Of a stretch of DNA of 38,837 bases, positions 25,357 through 34,745 are shown piece after piece (the stretch's first letter is position 1; each line of letters starts with the position of its first letter). Made by a program: the position numbers and the translations under genes. The stretch comes from Desulfosarcina cetonica JCM 12296. Lineage in GTDB: Bacteria > Desulfobacterota > Desulfobacteria > Desulfobacterales > Desulfosarcinaceae. Under the pieces are notes generated by a model that saw nothing but the letters and a program-made list of their open reading frames with translations, was not told the origin of the DNA and ran no database searches. The DNA lies in NCBI RefSeq assembly GCF_001311845.1, contig NZ_BBCC01000042.1, positions 1-38,837 on the forward strand, given 5' to 3'.

Positions 25357-27023
25357 ATGACCACGCACGAATCCATTGAATTTGATGTTCTTTTTGTCGG
25401 TGGCGGTCCCGCCAATCTGGCCGGTGCCATTCGGCTGATGCAACTGGCCGAGGAAAAGGGCCGCGAACTGGAAGTGGCCCTCATCGACAAGGGGGCTGCC
25501 GTCGGTTCCCATGCCATCAGCGGCGCGGTGATGAATCCGATCGCCATCGCCGAACTTTACCCCGATTACCAGGCGCAGGGCTTTCCCGTGGAGCAGACCG
25601 TCCGCGGGGACGGCTTTTACTTCCTCACCGGGCAGAACGCTTTCAAGATGCCCATGGTGCCGCGTCAGATGCACAATGCCGGCTTTCCCATCGTCAGTCT
25701 GTCTCGCGTATGCCGCTGGCTGGGGGAGAAGGCCGAGGCGCTGGGAATCAACATCTTCCCCGGATTCGACGGCAAGTCGATTCTGCTGGATGACGATGGA
25801 AAGACCGTCAAGGGCGTGCGTACCGGTGACAAGGGGCTCGACAAGGAGGGCAAACCCAAGGGGAATTTCGAGCCGGGCATCGACCTGATCGCCAAGGTGA
25901 CCGTGCTGGGCGAGGGGGCCCGTGGCAGCCTCACCAAGGAATTGGCCGGCCGCCTGCCGATTCGTTCCGGTCGCCTGCCCGAAGTGTTCGAAACGGGTAT
26001 TAAAGAGGTGATCCAACTGCCCGAGGATCATTTTTTCAAGGGCAGCGCCTTCAACGATATTCATACCCTCGGATATCCCCTGGATCTCGACACCCCTGGC
26101 GGTGGGTTTGTCTACGAAATGGCCGAGAACCGCATCGCCCTGGGATTTCTGGTGGCCCTCGGTTACGAAAACCCGGCCCTGGACATTTACGATATTTTCC
26201 TGCGTTTCAAGGGGCATCCCCTGATCCAATCGATCCTTCGTGGCGGCAAGGTGATCGAGCAAGGCGCGCGCGCGGTTTCCACCGGCGGCTGGTTCAGCAT
26301 GCCGGAACTGGCCGTGGACGGCGCCTTGTTCACGGGCAACGGCGCGGCCATCCACAGCACCCCCGCCATCAAGGGCATTCATTTGGCCATGAAATCGGGC
26401 ATGCTGGCCGCCGAGACCATCATGGCGGCCCTTGAAGCCGGCGATACCGGTCGAACGTCACTGTCGAACTACGGCCAGCGGCTGGCCGACAGCTGGGCCG
26501 GGGCCGAGCTGCGCGAAGGCCGCAATTTCGCCCAGGCCCTGGCCAAGAAGGGACCGGCCAAGTGGATCCATCTGGCGGCCCAGTATTTCACCGGCGGCAA
26601 GGGGCTCAGGGACCGCCTGCCGGCGGTGGACGATGCCACCACCCTCACGGCGCGGCGGCCCGGTCCGCTGAGTGTCCCCAAAACCGAGGTGCCCAAGGAT
26701 GATCCGGCCATGGTCGACAAGCTGACCGGTGTCTATCTTTCCGGCACCCTGCACCGCGAAGACCAGCCTGCCACATCCATATTCACGACCAGAAGGTCTG
26801 CGTGGAAAAGTGCTACCCGACTTACGGTTGCCCCTGCACGCGGTTCTGTCCGGGGGATGTCTACGAGATGGAATGGCGCAAGGACGGCGAGGGTATCGAC
26901 GGCATCAAGTTGAACTTTACCAACTGTCTGCATTGCAAGACGTGTGACATTAAAGATCCCTTTGACAACGTCACCTGGACCTGTCCGGAGGGCGGGGAAG
27001 GACCCAACTACAAACAGGCCTGA
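25357..27023 (+). CDS. Electron transfer flavoprotein:quinone oxidoreductase, one apparent frameshift
   Basis: ETF-QO passes electrons from reduced ETF, through FAD and a [4Fe-4S] cluster, into the membrane quinone pool. The corrected length is about 555 residues, as in the family. The N-terminal FAD dinucleotide-binding motif is FVGGGPANLAGAIRL; DKGAAVGSHAISGAVMNP and the GDAAG-equivalent region near FTGNGAAIHSTPAIKGIH follow. The C-terminal ferredoxin-like domain carries the cluster cysteines in KCYPTYGCPCTRFCPGDVYE and NCLHCKTCDIKDP. The frame breaks at 26767-26769: one base is missing between CAG CC and TGC CAC, so the cluster domain lies in the next frame. A GAGGGGA site precedes the ATG. 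It is probably cotranscribed with the flavoprotein 32 bases downstream. Confidence 0.93.
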
Positions 27024-27055
27024 CCGGTCCGGCGGGCCACCCATGAGGAGATTGT

Positions 27056-28270
27056 GTGATCATGGATAGCAACACCCTATATGACGTGATTATCGTTGGC
27101 GGCGGGATCATGGGATCCACCACCGCTTACTACCTCACCCAGAAAGACCCCCAGTTGAACGTCGCGGTGATCGAACGGGATCTGACCTACGCCCGGGCCT
27201 CCACCACGCTGTCCATGGTCAACGCCCGAATTCAGTATACGCTCAAACAGAACGTCCAGATCTCTCAGTTCGCCTTTGATGTGCTGGAACATTTTGAGGA
27301 CCGGATGACCGTCAACGACATCCGTCCCAGCATCGGCTATCACCGTGAGGGCAATCTGTTTCTTTACGAGGACGGGGACGTGGCGAGCGCCAAGGCGGCC
27401 CTGGCCATGCAGCAGGCGTTGGGCTGCCAGGTGACGTGGTGGTCGCCGGAAGAAATCAAGGCGCACTATCCGTTGTACGCACCCGAGGCGCTCGGTTTGG
27501 TCGGCGGCACCTTCGGTGCCCAGGACGGCCACTTCGACGCCTACGCCGTGCTCATGGGCTACAAGGCCAACGCCCGCGCCCAGGGCGCGGTTTACATCGA
27601 AGACGATGTCACCGCCCTCGTCATCGACAACCACCGGATCGGCGGGGTGAAAACCAAGTCCGGGGCCACCTATTCATCGGCCGTGGTGATCAACTGCGCC
27701 GGTGCCTGGTGCACCGAACTGGCCCGCACGGCGGGTGTCGAGCTGCCGGTCAACCCGGTGAAACGTCAATGTTTCTGCGTGGACCCGGCGGTCAAATCCG
27801 ACCGGCCGTTGCCGTTGACGATTCTGCCGTCGGGTTTTTATTTCCGCACGGAAACCGGCGGCATGGTTCTGATGGGAAAATCCCTGCCCGAAGATGTCAT
27901 CGGTTTTGACTTCACCTGGGACCAGAACCGTTTCATGGACCACCTGTGGCCGGAACTGGCCGAATTCGTGCCGGCCTTCGAGCAGTTGAAGCTGATCCGG
28001 GGCTGGGCCGGCCTGTACGCGGTCAACACCCTGGACGGCAACGCCATCCTCGGTGAGTGGCCCGAGATCAAGGGCTTCTACCTGGCCAACGGTTTTTCCG
28101 GCCACGGCCTGCAGCAGGGACCGGCCGTGGGGCGCTACATGAGCGAGCTGATCACCGGCGCCACGCCGACGCTGGATCTCTCCATTTTTCATCCCCAGCG
28201 CATCCTCGATGGCAAGCCCATCGCCGAAGGCGGGCTCCTGACCAAGGAAGTCCAGTACAACGTGCGTTAG
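27056..28270 (+). CDS. FAD-dependent oxidoreductase, DAO / FOXRED1-like
   Basis: A 404-residue flavoprotein of the D-amino-acid/sarcosine oxidase (DAO) superfamily, closest in look to FOXRED1-like and dimethylglycine or sarcosine dehydrogenase types. The N-terminal FAD-binding motif is VIIVGGGIMGSTTAYYLT followed by the acidic end of the second strand (VIERD). VVINCAGAWCTELA is the conserved central motif and NGFSGHGLQQGPAVGRYM the C-terminal flavin-binding loop. GAGGAG lies 5 bases before a GTG at 27056 and 11 before an ATG at 27062, so the start may be either. Its place right after ETF-QO suggests its electrons reach the quinone pool by ETF or directly; the substrate (an amine, N-methyl or hydroxy acid) is not evident. 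Confidence 0.9.
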   Translation: MIMDSNTLYDVIIVGGGIMGSTTAYYLTQKDPQLNVAVIERDLTYARASTTLSMVNARIQYTLKQNVQISQFAFDVLEHFEDRMTVNDIRPSIGYHREGNLFLYEDGDVASAKAALAMQQALGCQVTWWSPEEIKAHYPLYAPEALGLVGGTFGAQDGHFDAYAVLMGYKANARAQGAVYIEDDVTALVIDNHRIGGVKTKSGATYSSAVVINCAGAWCTELARTAGVELPVNPVKRQCFCVDPAVKSDRPLPLTILPSGFYFRTETGGMVLMGKSLPEDVIGFDFTWDQNRFMDHLWPELAEFVPAFEQLKLIRGWAGLYAVNTLDGNAILGEWPEIKGFYLANGFSGHGLQQGPAVGRYMSELITGATPTLDLSIFHPQRILDGKPIAEGGLLTKEVQYNVR

Positions 28271-28294
28271 GAGATCGGTGCCTTTGCTTACAGC

Positions 28295-29337
28295 TTACAA
28301 GCGCCCCTCCTCGACGCCGTGACAGGCCACCTGAACATCCCCTTCTACCGTCCGGGCTTTGGGAACGTCTTCTTCACATCGCCGATTGGCATGAACGCAG
28401 CGGCCGTGAAAGACACATCCACGGGGCAGGTGAATCGGTGTGGGCACTTCTCCCTTGAGCCGGACATGCCGGCTTCGTTTCTGCCCCAGCCGCGGGATGG
28501 CCGACAAAAGCGCCTGGGTGTAGGGATGCCGAGGGCTTTCGAAAAGGGTTTGGGCGGGTGAGAGTTCGCACAGGGTGCCCAGATACATGACCGCCACCCG
28601 GGTGCTGATGTGTTGGACCACGGAGAGGTCGTGGGTGATGAACATGTAGGTCAGGCCGCGTTCTTCCTGTGCCTCCATCAGGAGGTTGAGAATTTGGGCC
28701 TGGATGGAGACATCCAGGGCCGAGACAGGCTCGTCGGCAACGATGAATTCCGGATCGACCATCAGGCGCGGGCGATGCTGATGCGCTGGCGCTGCCCTCC
28801 GGAAAACTCATGGGGGTAGCGGCCGACCCATTTGGGATCGACGCCCACCTGGGACATCACTTCGGCCACGCGGGCTTCCACCTGATCCGTTGAAATGGCC
28901 GGATTGTGGAAGACCACCGGCTCCTCCAAGGTTTGCCGGACGGTCTTGCGCGGATTGAGGGAGGCGTACGGATCCTGGAAGATCATCTGCATGCGGCGGC
29001 GGAACGGCAACATCGCCTGGGCGGATTTATTGTCGATGCGTTCTTCACGGTAGAGAATTTGGCCGTGGTTGGGGGGATAGATGCCGATGGTGGTGCGGGC
29101 CAGGGTCGACTTGCCGCAGCCGCTCTCACCGACCACGCTGAAGGTCTCTCCGGGAGCGATGGCGAAACTCACGTCATTGACGGCCTTGACCGTGGTGCGC
29201 TGACGGGTCAGCCGGCCGCTTTCGAATCGCAGTTGGTCGAGGAGGCCGCCGGAGATGTCGAAGTGTTTGACCACGTGCTTGAGTTCCAGCAGGTGGCTGC
29301 CAGGATCGGGAACGGGATGGGCGCGTGTTGTCTTCAT
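28295..29337 (-). CDS. Oligopeptide-type ABC transporter ATPase 2 (DppF/OppF-like), one apparent frameshift
   Basis: The second ATPase of the five-gene peptide-type importer, cytoplasmic and membrane-associated; about 347 residues after correction. Walker A is GESGCGKST, the signature is [14 protein letters not shown], Walker B is [12 protein letters not shown] and the switch His is in FITHDLS. The C-terminal oligopeptide/dipeptide domain has [17 protein letters not shown], seen in DppF/OppF proteins and implicated in an Fe-S site in some homologues. The frame breaks at 28765-28766, right after the signature motif: one C of ARALMVDP is missing. The ATG at 29337 overlaps the stop of the upstream ATPase gene (ATGA), so translation is coupled. 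It converges with the FOXRED1-like gene, 24 bases apart. Confidence 0.9.
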
Positions 29338-30323
29338 CGTGTTGTCTGTCCGGGATCGGGGGTTACCATGTGGCAGGCGACCTGGCGCGTCAGGTGGTCC
29401 ACGGGAATCAGTGGCGGCTCCTGATGGCGGCAGATGGTCTCGCACAGGGGGCAGCGGGGATTGAAGGCGCAGCCCGGCGGGATGTCGGTGAGGGTCGGCA
29501 TCATCCCGGGAATCTGGTTCAATCGGGACCCGGGTTGCAGGCTGCCGGGCAGGGCCTGGATCAGACCCTGGGTGTAGGGATGGCGTGGATCCGCCACGAT
29601 GCGGTCCGTGGGTCCGGCTTCGACGATTTTGCCGGCATACATGACGGCCATCTTTTCCGTCACCTGGGAGACCACCCCCAGGTCGTGGGTGATCAGGATC
29701 AGGCCGGTTCGCTCGGATTCGCACAATTGCTGCAAAAGATCCATGATTTCGGCCTGGATGGTGACGTCCAGGGCCGTGGTGGGTTCGTCGGCGATGATGA
29801 TCGCCGGATCGGTGAGCAGGGCGATGGCGATGACGATGCGTTGGCGCATGCCGCCCGAGAACTCGTGCGGATATTGGGCCAGGCGCTTTTCCGGAGACGG
29901 AATCTGGACTTTTCTCAGTTTCTCCAGTGCGATGGATTCGGCCTCGGCGCGCGTGAGGCGGCGATGGGCCAAGAGGGTTTCCACCATCTGGGTGCCGATG
30001 GTCAGCACCGGGTTGAGGGTCATCATGGGGTCCTGAAAGATCATGCTGATGCGGTTTCCCCGGATATCACGCATCTCCTCGGTGGAGAGCGAGGTGAGAT
30101 CCCGGTCGTTGAACACCACGCGTCCCCCCGAGATAAAGCCCGGTTTGCTGATCAGGTTGATGATGGCGAATCCGGTGACCGATTTGCCGGCCCCGCTTTC
30201 GCCCACCAACCCCATGCGTTCGCCTTGATCGAGGCTGAAGCTGATGCCGTTGATGGCGGTCAAGTCGCCGAAGCGCAGGCCGAACTTGACTTCCAGGTCG
30301 ATGACTTCCAGTAGATGAGACAT
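29334..30323 (-). CDS. Oligopeptide-type ABC transporter ATPase 1 (DppD/OppD-like)
   Basis: A 329-residue ATP-binding subunit. Walker A is GESGAGKSV, the Q-loop is MIFQDPMMTLNP, the signature is FSGGMRQRIVIAIAL, Walker B is IIIADEPTTALD and the switch histidine is in LITHDLGVV. The C-terminal oligopeptide domain contains PPGCAFNPRCPLCETIC. The start is the ATG at 30323 (MSHLLEV) with GGGAAGA upstream; the frame remains open ten codons further, but that extension lacks a site. The frame is intact. It pairs with the next ATPase as the nucleotide-binding heterodimer energising the two permeases upstream. Confidence 0.95.
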   Translation of the reverse strand: MSHLLEVIDLEVKFGLRFGDLTAINGISFSLDQGERMGLVGESGAGKSVTGFAIINLISKPGFISGGRVVFNDRDLTSLSTEEMRDIRGNRISMIFQDPMMTLNPVLTIGTQMVETLLAHRRLTRAEAESIALEKLRKVQIPSPEKRLAQYPHEFSGGMRQRIVIAIALLTDPAIIIADEPTTALDVTIQAEIMDLLQQLCESERTGLILITHDLGVVSQVTEKMAVMYAGKIVEAGPTDRIVADPRHPYTQGLIQALPGSLQPGSRLNQIPGMMPTLTDIPPGCAFNPRCPLCETICRHQEPPLIPVDHLTRQVACHMVTPDPGQTTR

Positions 30324-30416
30324 AAAATCTTCCCGAGCAATACCAAAATCCAAATGTCAATTGAAGGATCGAATCCGATCGAGGACATGTCTTTATTTGA
30401 TTTTTGGCATCGCAGG

Positions 30417-31336
30417 TTAGCCTTTGTATAATTTGGGGTTGAGTACATCCCGCAACCAGTCGCCCAAAAGATTGATCACCAGCACCAAAAGGACGAGAAA
30501 CACGCCGGGGAAAAGGGTGATCCACCAGCTGCCAGAGAAGATATACTCGAAGCCGGAGCGGATCAGCGATCCCAGGGAGGGCTTGGTGACCGGCATCCCC
30601 AGCCCCAGGAACGAGAGGGCCGCTTCGCTCATGATGCATTGGCCACCTGAATGGTGGAGATCACCAAAACCGAGGTCATGGTATTGGGCAGTACATGGCG
30701 GAACATGATGCGCCAGCGGCTCAGGCCGATCACGCGGGCTGCCTCCACATACTCCTTGTTCTTCTCACCCATCACCGAGGCCCTTACGGTGCGGGCGTAT
30801 ACCGGCCATTCGGCCAGACCGATGATGACGACCAAAAGGGGCACGGCCAGCGCTTCGTAACGGCCGATGCCGAAGGCCACCTGGAAAATGGCGCTGATGA
30901 AGATGGCCACCATCAGGTACGGAAAGGAAAGCTGGATGTCGGCGATGCGCATGAGGACAGCGTCGATTTTACCCCCCAGATACCCGGCTAACAGACCCAC
31001 GATCACACCGATCGCGCCCTGCAGCATCACCGCCCCGCAACCGATCAGGATCGACAGGCGCAGTCCGTAAATCATGGTGCTGAGCAGGTCGCGGCCCTGG
31101 TTGTCGGTTCCCAGGAAAAATCCCGAGCCGTCCTCGGCCATCCAGGCCGGCGGCAATTCGGCGTTCATGATATCGATGCTGGCCGGATCGTAAGGATCGT
31201 GAGGCGCGATCAACGGGGCCAGCAGTCCGGTGACCAAAAGCGCCAACAGGACCACGAAACTGAAGATGGCGGTACGATCCTGCCGGAAGCTGTACAACAA
31301 ATAGGACGCTTTAAAGCGCTGCCAGAATGGGTTCAT
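30417..31336 (-). CDS. Oligopeptide-type ABC transporter permease 2 (DppC-like), one apparent frameshift
   Basis: An inner-membrane permease of about 306 residues after correction, with the DppC/OppC layout: a first membrane segment (IFSFVVLLALLVTGLLAPLI), the N-terminal segment DNQGRDLLSTMIYGLRLSI, then the EAA loop (EYVEAARVIGLSRWRIMFRH) and the C-terminal LSFLGLG, which contact the ATPases. The frame breaks at about 30635, where VANA should continue to MSEAALSFLGLG; one base is missing. The ATG at 31336 overlaps the upstream permease stop (ATGA). The 93-base gap to the next gene contains no clear terminator. Confidence 0.9.
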
Positions 31337-32306
31337 GATCGCTTCGCAATCCGGATGGTGGGATTCACCAACCCGTAAATAAGGTCCACGGCGGTGTTGA
31401 CAAGCACGAAGACCGCTCCCACGACCATGAGGTAAGCGACCAAAAGGGAGATGTCCGAGCGCTCGACGGCTTCCAGGAACATGAATCCCATGCCTTGCCA
31501 CTGAAAGACCGTTTCCGTGAGAATGGTAAACGCGAACATGATGCCGATCTGCACCCCGAAAACGGTGATTACCGGCAAGAGGGTGTTTTTAAAGGCGTGG
31601 ACGAACCAGATGCGTTTACGGTACAGGCCCTTGGCCCAGGCAAACTTGATGTATTCGGTTTCCAGGACCTCCATCATCTCCGAACGGATCAGGCGAATGA
31701 ACAATGGGAGCATGATCGAGGCCAGGGAGACGCTGGGCAGGATCAGGTGCTTGAGCCCGTCAATGGTCAAAAGTCCGCTGTCCCACCCGCCAATGGCCAC
31801 GGTTTGCCCGCGCCCGTAGGATGGCAGCCAGTGAAGCTCGACGGAGAAGACATAGATCAGGACGATCGCGGTAAGAAAGACCGGCACGGAAACACCCAGG
31901 GTGGAGAAAGCCATGATAAATCGTGAGAAACGGTTTTGGGGGTAAATGGCCGCAAAGACCCCCGTGGGCAGGGAGACCAAAATAATGATCAGGGCGGCGC
32001 CAAAAACCAGCTCCAGGGTGGCCGGCGCCTTGCCGGCGATCACCGCCAGGGCCGGTTTTTATGGAAGAAGGAGAGGCCCAGGTCGCCCTTGAGGGCATTT
32101 TGGGCAAAGCGCACATACTGTTTCAGGAAGGGATCGTTGAGACCCAGCTTGTCCCGCAGGACTTCCCGTTCGGCCGGCGTGACGCGCTCTCCGACCAGGT
32201 CGCGGACCGGGTCGCCGATCTGGTTTTTGATGGAAAACCCCACCAGGCTGATGATCAGCATGACAAACAGGGCCTGGCTGATGCGTCTGACGGTAAAGGC
32301 GAGCAT
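31333..32306 (-). CDS. Oligopeptide-type ABC transporter permease 1 (DppB-like), one apparent frameshift
   Basis: An inner-membrane permease of about 324 residues after correction. The N-terminus MLAFTVRRISQALFVMLIIS with the following FLKQYVRFAQNALKGDLGLS is typical of DppB/OppB/NikB proteins. The EAA-type loop is YIKFAWAKGLYRKRIWFVHA and the C-terminus DLIYGLVNPTIR is conserved. The frame breaks in the run at 32056-32060: five T's on the plus strand where six would restore HKKPALAVIAGKAPATLELV. The homopolymer suggests sequence error. It is separated from the binding-protein gene by a 172-base gap with a long hairpin. Confidence 0.9.
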
Positions 32307-32332
32307 AGGTGTCGTTCCGAAAGATAGAAGTC

Positions 32333-32405
32333 AGAAGTCAGGAGCCAGAATGGAAAAGGTGCGTCGAAGGCGTTGCCGCCTTCTGAATTCTGTCTCCTGA
32401 CTTCT
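32333..32405. repeat. Long hairpin between binding-protein and permease genes
   Basis: AGAAGTCAGGAGCCAGAAT (32333-32351) and ATTCTGTCTCCTGACTTCT (32387-32405) pair with one mismatch over 19 bp. An inner perfect stem GAAGGCG/CGCCTTC (32366-32372 with 32377-32383) closes around TTGC. GAAGTCAG-type iterations also extend the left arm (32326-32340). Located inside an ABC operon just after the binding-protein gene, such a stem could protect the upstream mRNA or reduce read-through into the permease genes. It also resembles dispersed intergenic repeats. Confidence 0.7.
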
Positions 32406-32478
32406 CCATATCAGTTTTCATGCCAAACGAAAGCGCTCCTTTGAGGGTTTCAAAAGGCGCTATATTTTACCGGTTCGC

Positions 32479-34031
32479 TTATTCGACCACGAGGTCGCCC
32501 AGGTAGGGAAAGTTCATCGTATTGAGCACGGGTGCCAGCTTGATGCCTTTTTTGGCGGCATAGGCCTGATTCTGCCAGTGGAGAGGAACGAACGCCGCAT
32601 CGTCATAGAGGATCTTTTCGATCCGCTGCAACATTTCGGAACGCTTGGCCGGGTCGGTCTCGCTCTGGGCCGCCAGGGCCAGCCGATCCACTTCCGGATT
32701 ACAGTAGTTGCCGCTGTTGAACTGTCCGAAACCGGTCTCCTTGTTGGGGCACATGGTCAAAAATTCGGTGAAATTACCCGAATCCTCGGTGTCCGCATGC
32801 CAGCCGATCAACTGGATATCAGCCACCTGAGCATCGAATTCGTCCCAGTACTGGGCCTTGGGCATGGTTTTGAGGTTGACCTTGATGTTGATCTTGGCCA
32901 GCATGCCGACCACGGCTTCGGCGATTTTTTCATCGTTGATATAACGATTGTTGGGTGAAATCATGGTGCACTCGAACCCGTTGGGAAAACCGGCTTCCTT
33001 CATCAGGCTTTGGGCTTTCTTGAGGTCGTAGCGCGGGACGCAGGCAGAGTTGTAGCCCGCATAGCCTTTGGGGCTTTGTTGACCGGCCGGAGTCGCCGAT
33101 CCTTTCATGATCTTGTCAACGATGCCAGTGTTGTTGATGGCGTAGACAATGGCCTGGCGCACCTTCTGAACTTGGAATTCGGGTCGTCGTTTTTGGTTGA
33201 GCTGCAAGGTGATGATGCGGGCTTCGGAAAAGGGGAAAAGATTGATTTTGGGGTCTTTCTCAATTCGTTTGAGATCCTGGGGCGGAACCGGGTTGATCAC
33301 GTCCACGTCGCCGGAGAGCAGGGCGGCCACCCGGGTGGCATCCTCCTTGATGGGGGTCAGCACGATCTGATCCACATTGCCCGGTGATTCCTTGTCCCAG
33401 TAGCCGGCAAAGCGGTTGAGGACCAGCTTTACGCCATGTTCGCGCTCGGCCACGATATAGGGGCCGGTGCCGGATTCATGGGTAAGGGCAAAGGAGGGGC
33501 CGATTTTGACGATGGCATCCTTGGGTTGGCCATCGTCATCGGTACCACTGTAAAAGACGCTGTCCATGGGGAAGATATAGGTGCACATGCGCAGCAGCAG
33601 GGCGTAGGGCTTTTTGGTCTTGATGTCGACGGTGTAGTCGTCCACGACGGTGGCGCCTTCAAAAAGTTCGAACAACCCCTTGAAGTCGACACTTTGTTTC
33701 AATCGCTGCAGGGTGAATTTAACGTCTTTGGCGGTAAACGGGTTGCCGCTGTGGAACTTGACCCCCTGACGCAGATAAAAGCGCATGGTCAAATCGTCGA
33801 TGCGCTCCCAGCGGGAGGCCAGGCGCGGCTCGATGGACATGTCCTGGGCGTAGCGGACCAGGGGATCGAACACCCAGTGGGAATACTGCAGCATGCCGCC
33901 GGAGAGCTGGACGTGAGGGTCCAGGGATACCGGGTCGCATCCAGGCCCAATTTCAAAGTGGTGGCCCCCGCGGTTGCGCAAAGACCCAGTATAACGGCAA
34001 GGCAAAGGGTGACGACGAATAATTTCTTCAT
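32479..34031 (-). CDS. Extracytoplasmic solute-binding protein, family 5 (DppA/OppA-like), one apparent frameshift
   Basis: The periplasmic binding protein of the importer, about 517 residues after correction. It has a signal peptide (MKKLFVVTLCLAVILGLC, likely cleaved after ATAGA-type residues; a lipobox is not convincing). Family-5 features include LDPHVQLSGGMLQYSHWVFDPLVRY, FYLRQGVKFHSGNPFTAKDV and ETGFGQFNSGNYCNPEVD. The ligand may be a di- or oligopeptide, nickel chelate or other small solute; the sequence does not decide. The frame breaks at about 33936, where LDA should run into DPVSLDPHV; one base is missing. AGGAGAC precedes the ATG at 34031. It is the first gene of the operon. Confidence 0.92.
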
Positions 34032-34331
34032 TGAGTGTCTCCTATTGGTGTTGTGGGGATGACAACAGCCATACGCCAGCCGTCCCTGAGGCCCGGAAAG
34101 ACAAAGCCCGGTTCCTTAACGACAGCCGGTGGCAAGCTTTATTGATGGCCCCAAAAAAAATGAAAAAAATTAAAGTTGTTCGAAAAAGCGGCCGATACGA
34201 GGGTTACAGTAGCACATCGGGGGATTGCTGCTGTAACGTGTCACCTCCTCTTTCTTCATCCAACTCCTTCTGCCTGCGGGGCGGTCAATTGACCGCCCCG
34301 TTCCCTTTTGGGCAACCCATCATTCAACGGT
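34032..34331. other. Intergenic region upstream of the ABC operon
   Basis: These 300 bases hold the leader of the binding-protein gene and a perfect 24-bp palindrome at 34277-34300. A/T-rich runs (34151-34180) could belong to a promoter reading leftward, but no good hexamer pair was found. Confidence 0.4.
34277..34300. terminator. Perfect 24-bp palindrome after the 114-aa gene
   Basis: The sequence CGGGGCGGTCAA followed by its exact reverse complement forms an uninterrupted dyad. It lies 31 bases beyond the stop of the leftward 114-aa gene. It probably ends that transcript, although no U-run follows, or it could be an operator for the ABC operon. Confidence 0.5.
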
Positions 34332-34676
34332 TTACAGACCGCCCTTCGCGCGTACCAAGGTGTAGAGCAGTTCAAGCGGTTTTCCCAATCGGCCGGGCTT
34401 TTTATCGATAATGACCTTCCAGGAAGAGTGCTCTTCGAGCTTTGCCATCATCATATGAATCTGGGCCAGCACGGCGTTGCTACCCGCGCTGTCGGTGTTG
34501 AAGGATTCGGATTCCTGAAACGATACATTGTCATTTTCATGGGTGCCGGGGCCCAGCCCGACCAGCGCGGAGCCTTCACCGATGTCAACCAAGGCACGGT
34601 TGATGGCGGCCGAGAGTCGGGGGGCAACGGGGGACAGTTCCATATGGATCAGTTTGGCCAGTTCATAGGGGCTCAT
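34332..34676 (-). CDS. Conserved-looking hypothetical protein, 114 aa
   Basis: I do not recognise the family. The protein is soluble, starts MSPYELAKLIHMELSP, has a central Gly/Ser/Asn-rich stretch (ALVGLGPGTHENDNVSFQES) and ends in a helix-like region with ELLYTLVRAKGGL. No membrane segment, signal peptide or Cys cluster is seen. GGAGAA precedes the ATG at 34676. It follows the HDOD gene by 69 bases on the same strand, so the two may be cotranscribed. The steady codon usage and ribosome-binding site support a real gene. Confidence 0.6.
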   Translation of the reverse strand: MSPYELAKLIHMELSPVAPRLSAAINRALVDIGEGSALVGLGPGTHENDNVSFQESESFNTDSAGSNAVLAQIHMMMAKLEEHSSWKVIIDKKPGRLGKPLELLYTLVRAKGGL

Positions 34677-34745
34677 TGAATGACGTTCTCCAAGGGGGGT
34701 GACGGTTCACCGGTTAGTGGCCGCCTGCCGAAAAACGTCCAACGC

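Noticed and set aside
28295..29724. A programmed frameshift at the ABC signature of the second ATPase
   Set aside because: No slippery heptamer with a downstream pseudoknot was evident, and the same type of single-base loss occurs in many unrelated genes here.
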